28,478 bases of DNA, taken from JAYWAM01 sp043782425. Lineage in GTDB: Bacteria; Pseudomonadota; Gammaproteobacteria; Burkholderiales; Usitatibacteraceae. Of this stretch, positions 1-7,643 are shown piece by piece. Location of the stretch: contig JAYWAM010000274.1 in assembly GCA_043782425.1 (NCBI GenBank), positions 1 through 28,478 on the forward strand. Direction: 5' to 3'. The position numbers and the translations under genes are program-made. Each line of letters begins with the position of its first letter. The stretch's first letter is position 1. The notes beneath the pieces were generated by a model, which saw only the letters and a program-made list of their open reading frames with translations, did no database searches and had not been told where the DNA came from.

Positions 1-1788
1 CAGCGTGTCTTCAACAATTAATTGATGTTCCGCCGTGGCGCGCCCCAGCACCGCAAACGGGCAGCGCTCGCGCTCGCAAATCTTTGTGAATTCAGCGAGT
101 GCTTCGGGCGAAATCGCCACCACGTAGCGCTCCTGCGCTTCGTTGCACCAGATTTCTCGGGGCGACATGCCCGGCTCTTCGGAGGGCACAGCGCGCAACT
201 GGAAATGCGCGCCTGCGCCGCCACCGTGAACCAGCTCGGGCAGCGCGTTGGATATTCCCCCCGCGCCGACATCGTGAATCGACATAATCGGGTTGGCTTC
301 CCCGAGGGACCAACATGCGTCTATCACTTCCTGACAGCGGCGTTCGATTTCCGCGTTGGCGCGCTGCACCGAATCGAAATCCAGCGCTTCGGTATTGGCG
401 CCCGAGGTCATCGACGACGCCGCACCGCCGCCCAGGCCGATGCGCATGCCGGGGCCGCCGAACTGGATCAGCAGCGTGCCCGCTTTAATCGCTTTCTTGT
501 GCGTGTGCTGCGCCGCAATGTTGCCCAGTCCGCCAGCGAGCATGATGGGCTTGTGATAGCCGCGCATCACGCCTTCGGCTTGCTGCTCGTAGGTGCGGAA
601 ATAGCCGCACAAATTGGGGCGGCCAAATTCGTTATTGAACGCCGCAGCGCCTAGCGGCCCCTCGATCATGATGGCCAGCGCCGAGGCGATGCGCGCGGGT
701 TTGCCGTAGTCGCCTTCCCACGGCTGCTCCGCGCCGGGAATGCGCAAGTTGGAAACTGAAAATCCTGCCAGTCCGGCTTTCGGTTTGGCGCCGGTTCCGG
801 TGGCGCCCTCGTCACGAATTTCGCCGCCTGCGCCGGTGGCCGCACCCGGCCACGGCGCGATGGCGGTGGGATGATTATGCGTCTCGACCTTCATGAGTAT
901 GTGCGTCAGATCGCTGCTGTAGCAAAACGCACCGTCGGCGCGCGGATAAAAGCGCTCAATGCTCGCGCCTTGTATCACGGACGAATTGTCCGAATACGCC
1001 ACCAGCGTGCCGCGCGGCGCGAGCTGGTGGGTATTGCGTATCATGGCGAACAGGCTGTGATCCTGCTGCACGCCATCAATTGTCCAGGTGGCGTTAAAAA
1101 TCTTGTGGCGGCAATGTTCGGAATTGGCCTGCGCGAACATCATCAACTCGACATCGCTCGGATCGCGCCCGATGCGCGCGAAGTAGTCGAACAGATAATC
1201 GATCTCGTCGGCAGAAAGCGCCAGCCCCAGGTCGCGGTTGGCGCGCTCTAGCGCAGCCTTGCCTTGCTTTACCAGCGGCGCCCACGCAATAGGCGCTGGC
1301 GCTTGCGCGACGAAAAGCTCGCCCGCAGCGTCAAAACTGGTGTGCACCGCCTCGACCATCGGGTCGTGGATGCAGCGCCGCACCGCTTCGGCGGCGGCCG
1401 CAGAAATGGCGCCTGTTTTAGTTTCCACCTGAAAGGCGATGCCACGCTCGATGCGCGTGACATCCGCCAGCCCGCAAATGCGCGCGATCTCAGTGGCCTT
1501 GGACGACCACGGTGAAATCGTGCCGCTGCGCGGCAGCACCAGGAATAGTTCGCCTTGCGGCGCGGCGCTCGCAGCGTTGCCGTAGGTCAGCAGCTTCTCC
1601 AGCACGGCGTGCGTCTGCGGCCGCAAAGCGCGCTTCAGTAAAGCAAAGTGCACGAATTCAGCGCGTAGCACAGTGATCTCAGGATGCGCCGCTTTTAATG
1701 GCGCGAGCAGCTTCTCAATACGAAACGGTGAAAGGGCAACAGGGCCGCGCAGCCTCAGCAGGGGGGGCGCGAGGGAAGGTGCATTCAT
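1..1788 (-). CDS. purL: Phosphoribosylformylglycinamidine synthase, N-terminal part (cut by window edge)
   Basis: This enzyme converts FGAR, glutamine and ATP to FGAM in cytoplasmic purine synthesis. The minus frame is open from the ATG at 1788 to base 1, giving 596 codons; full-length single-chain PurL is about 1300 residues, so roughly the first 45% is here. Visible landmarks are the N-terminal start MNAPS, the block FAQANSEHCRHKIFN near residues 218-232, and VETHNHPTAIAPWPG followed by a GGEIRDEGATG block near residues 300-325. These belong to the linker and first synthase domain of large PurL. The C-terminal glutaminase domain lies outside the window. No strong Shine-Dalgarno sequence precedes the start. 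The ygfX-like gene lies 58 bases upstream on the same strand, so the two could share a transcript. No frameshift was noticed where the frame was checked. Confidence 0.97.
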   Translation of the reverse strand, partial: MNAPSLAPPLLRLRGPVALSPFRIEKLLAPLKAAHPEITVLRAEFVHFALLKRALRPQTHAVLEKLLTYGNAASAAPQGELFLVLPRSGTISPWSSKATEIARICGLADVTRIERGIAFQVETKTGAISAAAAEAVRRCIHDPMVEAVHTSFDAAGELFVAQAPAPIAWAPLVKQGKAALERANRDLGLALSADEIDYLFDYFARIGRDPSDVELMMFAQANSEHCRHKIFNATWTIDGVQQDHSLFAMIRNTHQLAPRGTLVAYSDNSSVIQGASIERFYPRADGAFCYSSDLTHILMKVETHNHPTAIAPWPGAATGAGGEIRDEGATGTGAKPKAGLAGFSVSNLRIPGAEQPWEGDYGKPARIASALAIMIEGPLGAAAFNNEFGRPNLCGYFRTYEQQAEGVMRGYHKPIMLAGGLGNIAAQHTHKKAIKAGTLLIQFGGPGMRIGLGGGAASSMTSGANTEALDFDSVQRANAEIERRCQEVIDACWSLGEANPIMSIHDVGAGGISNALPELVHGGGAGAHFQLRAVPSEEPGMSPREIWCNEAQERYVVAISPEALAEFTKICERERCPFAVLGRATAEHQLIVEDTL

Positions 1789-1846
1789 TAGGTCGGGGGG
1801 ATGGTCTGTCGCGGTAAACCCGCGTCACAGCGAATTCAAAACGTGA

Positions 1847-2317
1847 TTATAGCGCAGCGGCGTTGCCCCACTTGAGCCGCACGCGCAGCGCGCGAAAGGC
1901 TTCGCTATCGAGGCTGTCGGGAAAGATCAGTACAAATTTGTCCCTGTGCCAGCGCCGCGCGTTGGCTCGCTGGTAGCGCACCACCGTCACATAGGGTGCG
2001 ACAAAGCTGCCTTCGACTATGTGGCCGCGCGTCACTTGACCATTTTTAAAACGCACTTCAATGGCGTCAGGCTGATGCGCCTGACGCGCCGGCTCAATGC
2101 GCAACGCCACGGGCGAGCCGCCAAAACCAAACCAGCCGTTCGCCAGCAGCGCATACACGAGGCTTACGGCCAGCGCCAGCTTGAGAGCAATGTGTAGCCA
2201 CAGCGCAAACGCCAGATGCCACACCACCGCGAGCGCCAAGCCGTGCGCGATGATGAGCAGCACGGCAAGCTGGCGCGAAGGTCTGAGGCTGATGTCTAGT
2301 GTAAGATTTCCCTGCAT
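1847..2317 (-). CDS. ygfX: YgfX (CptA)-like small inner-membrane protein
   Basis: This is a 156-residue protein starting MQGNLTLDISLRPS. Two hydrophobic segments form a hairpin near residues 17-60. A soluble tail follows, ending with a DSLDSEAFRALRVRL stretch. That architecture and the LRPSRQ...HGLAL opening match the YgfX/CptA family, whose E. coli member is encoded near sdhE and ygfZ. It is a likely inner-membrane protein; the family's proposed toxin role in E. coli is debated and should not be assumed here. The start at 2317 was chosen over an upstream in-frame start at 2413 because the longer form would run into ygfZ and adds a basic, non-family extension. It is divergent from ygfZ and lies 58 bases upstream of purL on the same strand. 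Confidence 0.7.
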   Translation of the reverse strand: MQGNLTLDISLRPSRQLAVLLIIAHGLALAVVWHLAFALWLHIALKLALAVSLVYALLANGWFGFGGSPVALRIEPARQAHQPDAIEVRFKNGQVTRGHIVEGSFVAPYVTVVRYQRANARRWHRDKFVLIFPDSLDSEAFRALRVRLKWGNAAAL

Positions 2318-2346
2318 AACGTTTTTAACCTTCCGAAGATTCTTAC

Positions 2347-3390
2347 ATGAACCACGACTGGCAAACTTTTCTTGAACAACGCGGCGCGGCGCTTGCCGAT
2401 GGCGGCGTCGCACACTTTGGTAATCCCGAAGCCGAACTCGCCGCTACACGCACCACGCGCAGCAGCACTTTGCTTTGCGACCTTTCCCATCAAGGCTTGC
2501 TTCTCGCCGCTGGCGACGATGCGCAAACTTTTCTGCACGGTCAACTCACCAACGATGTTGCCGCGCTCACCGATGATAACGTACAACGCAACGGCTATTG
2601 CTCGCCTAAGGGCCGTCTGCTCGCCACCTTTCTGATGTGGAAAGCCAAGCAAGGATACCTGTTGCAACTGCCGCCCGCACTGCTGGCCCCGATACAAAAA
2701 CGCCTCGCCATGTTTGTACTGCGCGCCAAGGTCAAGTTCGAAGATGTCAGCGATCAATGGGTGACCATCGGCGTGGCCGGGCCGGACGCGCAAGCCGGCA
2801 TCCGCAAACACTTCGGCCAGGCGCCCGCGCAGCCGATGAGCGCCTGGCACGGCGCTGCTGTGCGCGTGATGCGTCTTGAAGGCAAACGCTTCCAGATCAT
2901 CGGCGCGCCCGAAGAAATGCGCGCTGTGTGGGATGCGTTGTCCGAGAGCTGCGTCAAAACCGGCGGCGCGCTGTGGGATTGGCTCGACATTCAAGCCGGC
3001 ATAGTGCAAGTGCTCCCCGCCACCCAGGAAGCCTTTGTCCCGCAGATGGCCAACTATGAACTGACCGGCGGCGTGAACTTCAAAAAAGGCTGCTATCCAG
3101 GGCAGGAAATCGTGGCGCGCACCCAGTATCGCGGCATACTCAAGCGCCGCATGGCGCTGGCGCATCTTGACGGCGTCACCATGCCCCAGCCGGGCGACAA
3201 GGTTTTCAGCGCGCAATTCGTCGATCAGGCGGCAGGAGAAATCGCCAACGCCGCGCCGTCACCCGAAGGCGGATTTGATTTACTGGTGGTCGCTCAAATT
3301 GAGAGTATTCAAGGCGGTGAATTGCACTGGAAGACGCCCGATGGGCCGGTGTTGAAACTGCTGCCGCTGCCTTATGCTATGCCCGCATAG
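2347..3390 (+). CDS. ygfZ: YgfZ/GcvT-family folate-binding iron-sulfur cluster protein
   Basis: This is a 347-residue cytoplasmic protein of the YgfZ family, which uses a tetrahydrofolate-binding GcvT-like fold and supports maturation or repair of some Fe-S enzymes. The defining signature KGCYPGQEIVAR, with its conserved cysteine, is present near residues 245-256. Upstream blocks such as LLCDLSHQG and FLHGQLTNDV fit the N-terminal GcvT-like half. The length is normal for the family. The start is the ATG at 2347, only 29 bases from the divergent ygfX-like start. The gene appears monocistronic, with 136 bases to the next start. The pairing with the ygfX-like gene echoes the ygfX-sdhE-ygfZ neighbourhood of E. 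coli, though sdhE is absent here. Confidence 0.92.
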   Translation: MNHDWQTFLEQRGAALADGGVAHFGNPEAELAATRTTRSSTLLCDLSHQGLLLAAGDDAQTFLHGQLTNDVAALTDDNVQRNGYCSPKGRLLATFLMWKAKQGYLLQLPPALLAPIQKRLAMFVLRAKVKFEDVSDQWVTIGVAGPDAQAGIRKHFGQAPAQPMSAWHGAAVRVMRLEGKRFQIIGAPEEMRAVWDALSESCVKTGGALWDWLDIQAGIVQVLPATQEAFVPQMANYELTGGVNFKKGCYPGQEIVARTQYRGILKRRMALAHLDGVTMPQPGDKVFSAQFVDQAAGEIANAAPSPEGGFDLLVVAQIESIQGGELHWKTPDGPVLKLLPLPYAMPA

Positions 3391-3526
3391 CAGTTGTGCG
3401 TAAATCTTTAACATTCAAATGAGAACAGGGGCTAATCAATCAAAGCTACAGGAACCACGCTTCAGCGGTAGAATTGTTTTTTTATCTATCGTTAAATTAC
3501 CTTTACACAGATGAAATTCGAGCCCC

Positions 3527-4653
3527 ATGTTTGAGCATGTCAATCTGCTGGCCGTATTGAACGACGCCAGCGCTACTTCAGACAAGCTGGTCGCTGTGCA
3601 CGACCTGCTGAAACAGCGCCTTCCTTTCATTGACCGCGTTGCGGTCGCCGTGTACGACGCCAAGCTGGATTTGTTGAGAACTTACATGGACAGCAGCGGC
3701 GGCGATAAGCCGTTATTGCGCTACGGCATCAAGTTGAGCGAAGCCAGTTCTTTGATGGAAATTCTGGAAAAAAACAAACCGCGCGTGGTCAACGATCTGG
3801 ATATTTTCGCCGCGGGTACGCAGGAACACACCAAGCGTATCGGCGCTCAGGGTTATGGCTCCAGTTACACCATTCCCAGCTATCTCAACGGCAGATTCAT
3901 CGGCTTCGTGTTTTTCAATTCCTATCAGAAAGACGTACTGAGCGAAGATGTGCTGCAACACCTCGATATCTTCGGCCACCTGATCTCGCTGCTCGTCGCC
4001 AACGAACTGGCCAGCATCCGCACCCTGGTGGCGTCGATCGAGACTGCGCTCAGCATGGTGCATCAGCGCGATTTCGAGACCGGCTCGCATCTCGACCGCA
4101 TGTCCAATTTCGCCAGGCTGATTGCGAAAGAAGTGGCCGGCAAGTATTGCTTAAGCGATGAAGTGGTCGAGCATATTTTTCTGTTCTCGGTGCTGCACGA
4201 CATCGGAAAAATAAGCATCCCCGACAATATCCTGCTCAAGGCAGGTAAGCTCGATGCTGACGAATTCAGCGTCATGAAAACCCATGTAGTTAAAGGCCGT
4301 GAAATCATTGACGCCATGCTGCACAATTTCGGTCTGGAAAGTTTGCGGTACGTGGATGTGCTGCGCAATCTGGTGTATTCGCACCACGAAGCGGTAAACG
4401 GCAGCGGCTATCCGCAAGGGCTGAAAGGTGACGCGATTCCCATCGAAGCCAGAATCATCGCGGTGGCCGACGTGTTCGATGCGCTTACCAGCCGCCGCCC
4501 CTACAAAGAAGCCTGGGACAACGACAAGGCATTCGCCACCCTGCTGGAGTTATGCGGAAAAAACTCGACCGCGATTGCGTCGAAGCGCTGGCGCGTAACC
4601 GCACCGAAGTGGAACGCATCCAGGCGCGTTTCAGGGAAACTGTTTACAGTTAA
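3527..4653 (+). CDS. GAF plus HD-GYP domain protein, C-terminal frameshift
   Basis: This is a likely cytoplasmic cyclic-di-GMP phosphodiesterase. A GAF-like sensory domain covers about residues 10-165. The HD-GYP domain follows, with LHDIGK, then SHHEAVNGSGYPQGLKGD and DVFDALTSRRPYKEAW. The catalytic HD and GYP motifs are therefore intact. After CGK near residue 345 the reading frame meets six A residues (4558-4563) and runs on to 4708 with an unrelated tail, entering the convergent gene. Moving back one base there gives LDRDCVEALARNRTEVERI and a TAA at 4651-4653, a typical end for this family, directly abutting the neighbour's stop. The native product is therefore probably about 375 residues. 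Causes could be a homopolymer error, a true indel, or -1 frameshifting. No strong Shine-Dalgarno sequence was seen. Confidence 0.85.
4558..4564 (+). other. A AAA AAC heptamer at the HD-GYP frame break
   Basis: In the zero frame of the HD-GYP gene the codons read gga aaa aac, so the seven bases A AAA AAC lie in the phase of a canonical -1 slippery site. A -1 shift here leads exactly into the family-like C-terminal frame ending at 4653. A short bulged hairpin (cgaccgc / gcgtcg) begins one base after the heptamer, closer than usual for a stimulatory structure. The same site is also a six-A homopolymer, which makes a one-base sequencing or real deletion equally possible. Confidence 0.45.
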
Positions 4654-5661
4654 TCACAAATCTTTGGGCACACGCGGCATGAATCCTCCGCCTGTGAGCA
4701 GGCCGTAGGCCATCCACAGCATGATGAGGCCATAGATCACGCGCGGCGCCCAGTCGGCAACTTGCTGTTGAAAAGAATTGATGGCGCTGGTTTCCATCGC
4801 CGCATGACGCGCCAGCATTTCCGGCAGCGTGCCGCTGGCTTCGCCGGTTTCAACGAAGGCGACGACTTGTGAATTGCCGAGATACGACAAGCGAGAAATC
4901 GCCTGCGCCAGCGTCGCGCCCTGTTCTATCCTGGGCTGGATGTCGGCAAACTCATGTTTGATCGCGGTGTTTTCTATGGTGTCGAGCGCGTTCGGCAGAG
5001 CTTCCAGCATCGACATGCCTGCTTCGAGCATGAGCGCCAAACTTTCAAAAAAATCGCGCACATTGCGCCGTACGTTCATCGCGCCGAATAACGGAATGTG
5101 CAGCAGCAGCGCATCAAAGGACGTGGATGTATTGTTGGAGGGCTGCGCGGAACGCTTGCGCAGCCAGTGGGGTAACTGTAAAAACACATAGACCAGAATG
5201 CCGAGCAGCACCAGTGGGCGCAGGATTTGTAGCAGATAGCCCGCGAAACTGAGCGTGCCGCCAACCAGACCGGGCAAGGGTTGAATGAAGAGCGCGGCAA
5301 CGAGTACAAAAAACGGCAAGGCCAGGCGCGACTTCATGGTCGCCGTTTGCAGCGCACGTTGCGTGTAATAGTCAGCCAGACGCCGATAAGTGCGCGCCGG
5401 GCTGCCGGCGCTGGTTGCAACGTGAATCAATTTTGCTTCCAGTCGGGTAAACAGTCCGCTTTTTTCACCGGCAATGGCGATCTCGCCGCCGCGTGCGAGC
5501 AGCTTGCGCATGGCCTCAATGCGCGCCTGGGCCGGGCTGGTTGCGCGCAACAATGCGAGCGCCTTATCAGGCGGCAGACCAGCCGTTTCCATGCTGGCCA
5601 ATTGCGAAAAGAGTTCGGCGCGAACGCGAAAGGTCAAAGGCTTATGTGCGGAGTTTTGCAT
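4654..5661 (-). CDS. Orphan type II secretion F / PilC-like membrane protein
   Basis: This is a 335-residue inner-membrane protein of the T2SSF family, the platform component of type II secretion systems and type IV pili. Two F-type cytoplasmic modules are visible: one near residues 10-105 (FRVRAELFSQLASMETAGL) and one near 190-305 (FFESLALMLEAGMSMLEAL and VETGEASGTLPEML). Hydrophobic segments lie around 110-165 and 310-332. The length is somewhat below the usual ~400 residues of GspF/PilC. No ATPase, pilin or secretin gene is nearby, so it is an orphan here. It might work with a pilus apparatus encoded elsewhere. Its stop abuts the restored stop of the convergent HD-GYP gene. The start is the ATG at 5661; no good ribosome binding site was seen. 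Confidence 0.85.
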   Translation of the reverse strand: MQNSAHKPLTFRVRAELFSQLASMETAGLPPDKALALLRATSPAQARIEAMRKLLARGGEIAIAGEKSGLFTRLEAKLIHVATSAGSPARTYRRLADYYTQRALQTATMKSRLALPFFVLVAALFIQPLPGLVGGTLSFAGYLLQILRPLVLLGILVYVFLQLPHWLRKRSAQPSNNTSTSFDALLLHIPLFGAMNVRRNVRDFFESLALMLEAGMSMLEALPNALDTIENTAIKHEFADIQPRIEQGATLAQAISRLSYLGNSQVVAFVETGEASGTLPEMLARHAAMETSAINSFQQQVADWAPRVIYGLIMLWMAYGLLTGGGFMPRVPKDL

Positions 5662-5731
5662 GGGAATTTTGAGATGAGCCGTGGGTTACCAGCACTTACT
5701 GGTAGCTTAAGGATACAGACAAATGCCCAGC

Positions 5732-6472
5732 CTAAGCTACGTCTTTGCGCGCGGTGTGCAGCATATGCAAGGTGATTTTACGCACCTCGGCTTTGCTCGA
5801 TTCGATGTGGCTGCGCAGCAGCAGTTGCGCGTGCTCGGTCTTGCGCTGCAAGATGGCGCGCAAAATCTTGCCGTGCTCCTGATAGGTGGCGTCGATGCGC
5901 GCCGCCTGGGTAAAATCGAGCCGCCGGATGATGCGGATGCGCTCGGTGATGTCGTGATGAATGCGCGACATTTCAGCATTGCCGGTTGCGGCAATCAAGG
6001 CGGCGTGGAAATCTTCGTCGAGCTGTGCGACTTCGCGGCGCTCGGCGCGGCGTTCACCCGCAGGAACCAGCCAGGCGGCCTTCAAGGCAGTCAACGCGGA
6101 CTGATCCTCCAGATCGCACAGCTTGCGCACTGCGGCAAGCTCAAGCACTACGCGTACATCGTATAGATCTTCAAATTGCAGGAAATCGAATGGCCGCACG
6201 CGCCAGCCGCTACGGAACATCACTTGCAGATAACCTTCACGCTCCAGCCGGTATAGCGCCTCGCGCACCGGTGTACGCGAAACCTGCATGCGCTCGGCTA
6301 CTTCGCTTTCGGTAAAACGATCACCGGGCAGCAGATGGAAATCAAAAATCTCGCGTTTCACTTCGTCATAGACGCGCGCGGAAAGATTGTGCGTCGCGCC
6401 GCCGGTGGCAGGGGCAGTATTTTTTGTACTGGGTTTGCGCGGCGATTTTTGGCGGGTGCTTGAAGGTTTCAT
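5732..6472 (-). CDS. GntR-family transcriptional regulator with FCD domain
   Basis: This is a 246-residue DNA-binding regulator. A basic, low-complexity N-terminus (about residues 1-28) precedes a winged helix-turn-helix with FTESEVAERMQVSRTPVREAL at about residues 53-73. The C-terminal all-helical FCD domain carries the usual metal-ligand pattern, Asp152/His156, His200 and His222. FCD-type GntR proteins often sense small carboxylic acids and repress neighbouring catabolic genes. Its position at the downstream end of the transporter/amidohydrolase block suggests it controls that block. A palindrome fitting FCD-GntR operators occurs at 16317-16332, upstream of the AtzF-like gene. It is separated from the ATPase gene by a REP-like repeat, so it may have its own promoter. 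The effector cannot be told from sequence. Confidence 0.9.
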   Translation of the reverse strand: MKPSSTRQKSPRKPSTKNTAPATGGATHNLSARVYDEVKREIFDFHLLPGDRFTESEVAERMQVSRTPVREALYRLEREGYLQVMFRSGWRVRPFDFLQFEDLYDVRVVLELAAVRKLCDLEDQSALTALKAAWLVPAGERRAERREVAQLDEDFHAALIAATGNAEMSRIHHDITERIRIIRRLDFTQAARIDATYQEHGKILRAILQRKTEHAQLLLRSHIESSKAEVRKITLHMLHTARKDVA

Positions 6473-6534
6473 GGTCGATTAATCAATTGAAAGGTTTATT
6501 GAGCGTTTCCTAATTCGCGACAGTTTCTTGACTC

Positions 6535-6631
6535 CACCACCCCCTCACCCCGACCCTCTCCCCCGTTCCGGTGGAGAGGGAGAAAACCCCCTCTCCCGCT
6601 TGGGCGGGAGGGCTGAGGTGAGGGTGGGGCT
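6535..6631. repeat. REP-like nested inverted repeat
   Basis: Outer C-rich and G-rich arms (about 6535-6556 and 6609-6631) pair imperfectly. Two inner hairpins, at about 6556-6580 and 6589-6612, have loops around gttccg and gcttgg. The ccctcacccc/ccctctccc word pattern is of the kind I recall from dispersed REP-type elements in proteobacteria. It fills the gap between the stop of the ABC ATPase gene and the start of the GntR gene. It could protect mRNA 3' ends or act as a partial terminator; no T-run accompanies it. Confidence 0.7.
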
Positions 6632-6650
6632 GTCACAAGTTAGAGAAATC

Positions 6651-7643
6651 TCAAGAGGCAAAATGACACGCCGCCGCGCGCTCGCCCGCCAGCGTGCGCA
6701 ACGCGGGCATTTCGCTGCCGCAACGCGCTACTCCCTGCGGGCAGCGGCCGTAGAAGCGGCATACGCTGGGTGAGGGGTCTATGGGGCTGCGCACTTCGCC
6801 GCTCAAGCGGATACGTCCGCCAGGCAGTGCGCCAGTATCTGCGCCTTCACTAGCGCGCCCACGCCCCGGAATCGCCGACACCAACGCCTGGGTGTAGGGA
6901 TGATGCGGCGCGCGAAACACTGCTTCCACCGGGCCGGACTCGACCACCTTGCCCAGATACATGACCAGCACGCGCTCGCACAGCAAGCGCACTACATTGA
7001 GATCGTGCGATACAAAAAGATAAGCAAGCCCGCGCTCGCGCCGCAGTTGATCGAGCAGTTGCAAGATGATGGCCTGTACCGAAACATCGAGCGCCGAAGT
7101 CGGCTCATCGAGAATCAACAGCTCGGGATCGCACGCTAGCGCACGCGCAATGCCGACGCGCGCTTTTTGCCCGCCAGAAAGTTGGTGTGGAAAGCGCGCC
7201 AGCAGCTCCAGTGGCAGCCCCACCTGTTCGGCCAGCGTATGGACGCGCGCGCGCCGTGCCGAGGTTGGCATGGCGGTCAGCAGTTTGATCGGCTCGGCAA
7301 TGGTGTCGTAGGCGCTATAGCGCGGATTGAGACTATCGGTGGGGTCCTGGAACACCATCTGGATGCGCGCGCGTTCCGGGCGGCGCGCGAATTCCTTGGC
7401 GGGTAGCGCGCCGATGTCGTGCTCGCGGTATACGATGGCGCCGTCGCTGGGGTCGATAAGGCGCGCGAGCAGGCGCGCCAGCGTGGATTTACCGCAGCCC
7501 GATTCGCCCACCAGGCCGACACTTTCGCCGGCATGGATGCGCAGACTGACGTTATCCACGGCGTGCAGCACGCCGGGTTTTCCGTCGGATTTCACCGTAT
7601 AGTGTTTTGATACGCCGACGATGTCGATCAATGGCCGCATCAT
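6651..7643 (-). CDS. Dipeptide-type ABC transporter ATP-binding protein (DppF/OppF-like)
   Basis: This is a 330-residue ATPase of the peptide/nickel ABC import family, acting on the cytoplasmic face. It shows Walker A GESGCGKST, the Q-loop region MVFQDPTDSLNPR, the ABC signature LSGGQ, Walker B LLILDEPTSALD and the H-loop FVSHDLNVV. The C-terminal oligopeptide-transporter extension carries cysteines near CRFYGRCPQG, typical of OppD/DppF-type subunits. The start at 7643 overlaps the upstream ATPase stop by four bases (ATGA) and has an AGGTGG ribosome site just upstream. An ATG three bases later is a possible alternative. It pairs with the preceding ATPase to power the two permeases; the substrate is inferred from the operon. 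Confidence 0.93.
   Translation of the reverse strand: MMRPLIDIVGVSKHYTVKSDGKPGVLHAVDNVSLRIHAGESVGLVGESGCGKSTLARLLARLIDPSDGAIVYREHDIGALPAKEFARRPERARIQMVFQDPTDSLNPRYSAYDTIAEPIKLLTAMPTSARRARVHTLAEQVGLPLELLARFPHQLSGGQKARVGIARALACDPELLILDEPTSALDVSVQAIILQLLDQLRRERGLAYLFVSHDLNVVRLLCERVLVMYLGKVVESGPVEAVFRAPHHPYTQALVSAIPGRGRASEGADTGALPGGRIRLSGEVRSPIDPSPSVCRFYGRCPQGVARCGSEMPALRTLAGERAAACHFAS

Noticed and set aside
2296..3216. 306-codon minus-strand open frame across ygfZ
   Set aside because: It is antisense to the clear KGCYPGQE-containing ygfZ and shows no recognisable domain.
3376..3391. Hairpin gctatg/catagc at the ygfZ stop
   Set aside because: Only six base pairs, overlapping the stop codon and without a T-run, so not a credible terminator.
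5687..5704. Hairpin taccag/ctggta between the GntR and F-family genes
   Set aside because: A short stem without a T-run in the reading direction; too weak to call a terminator.
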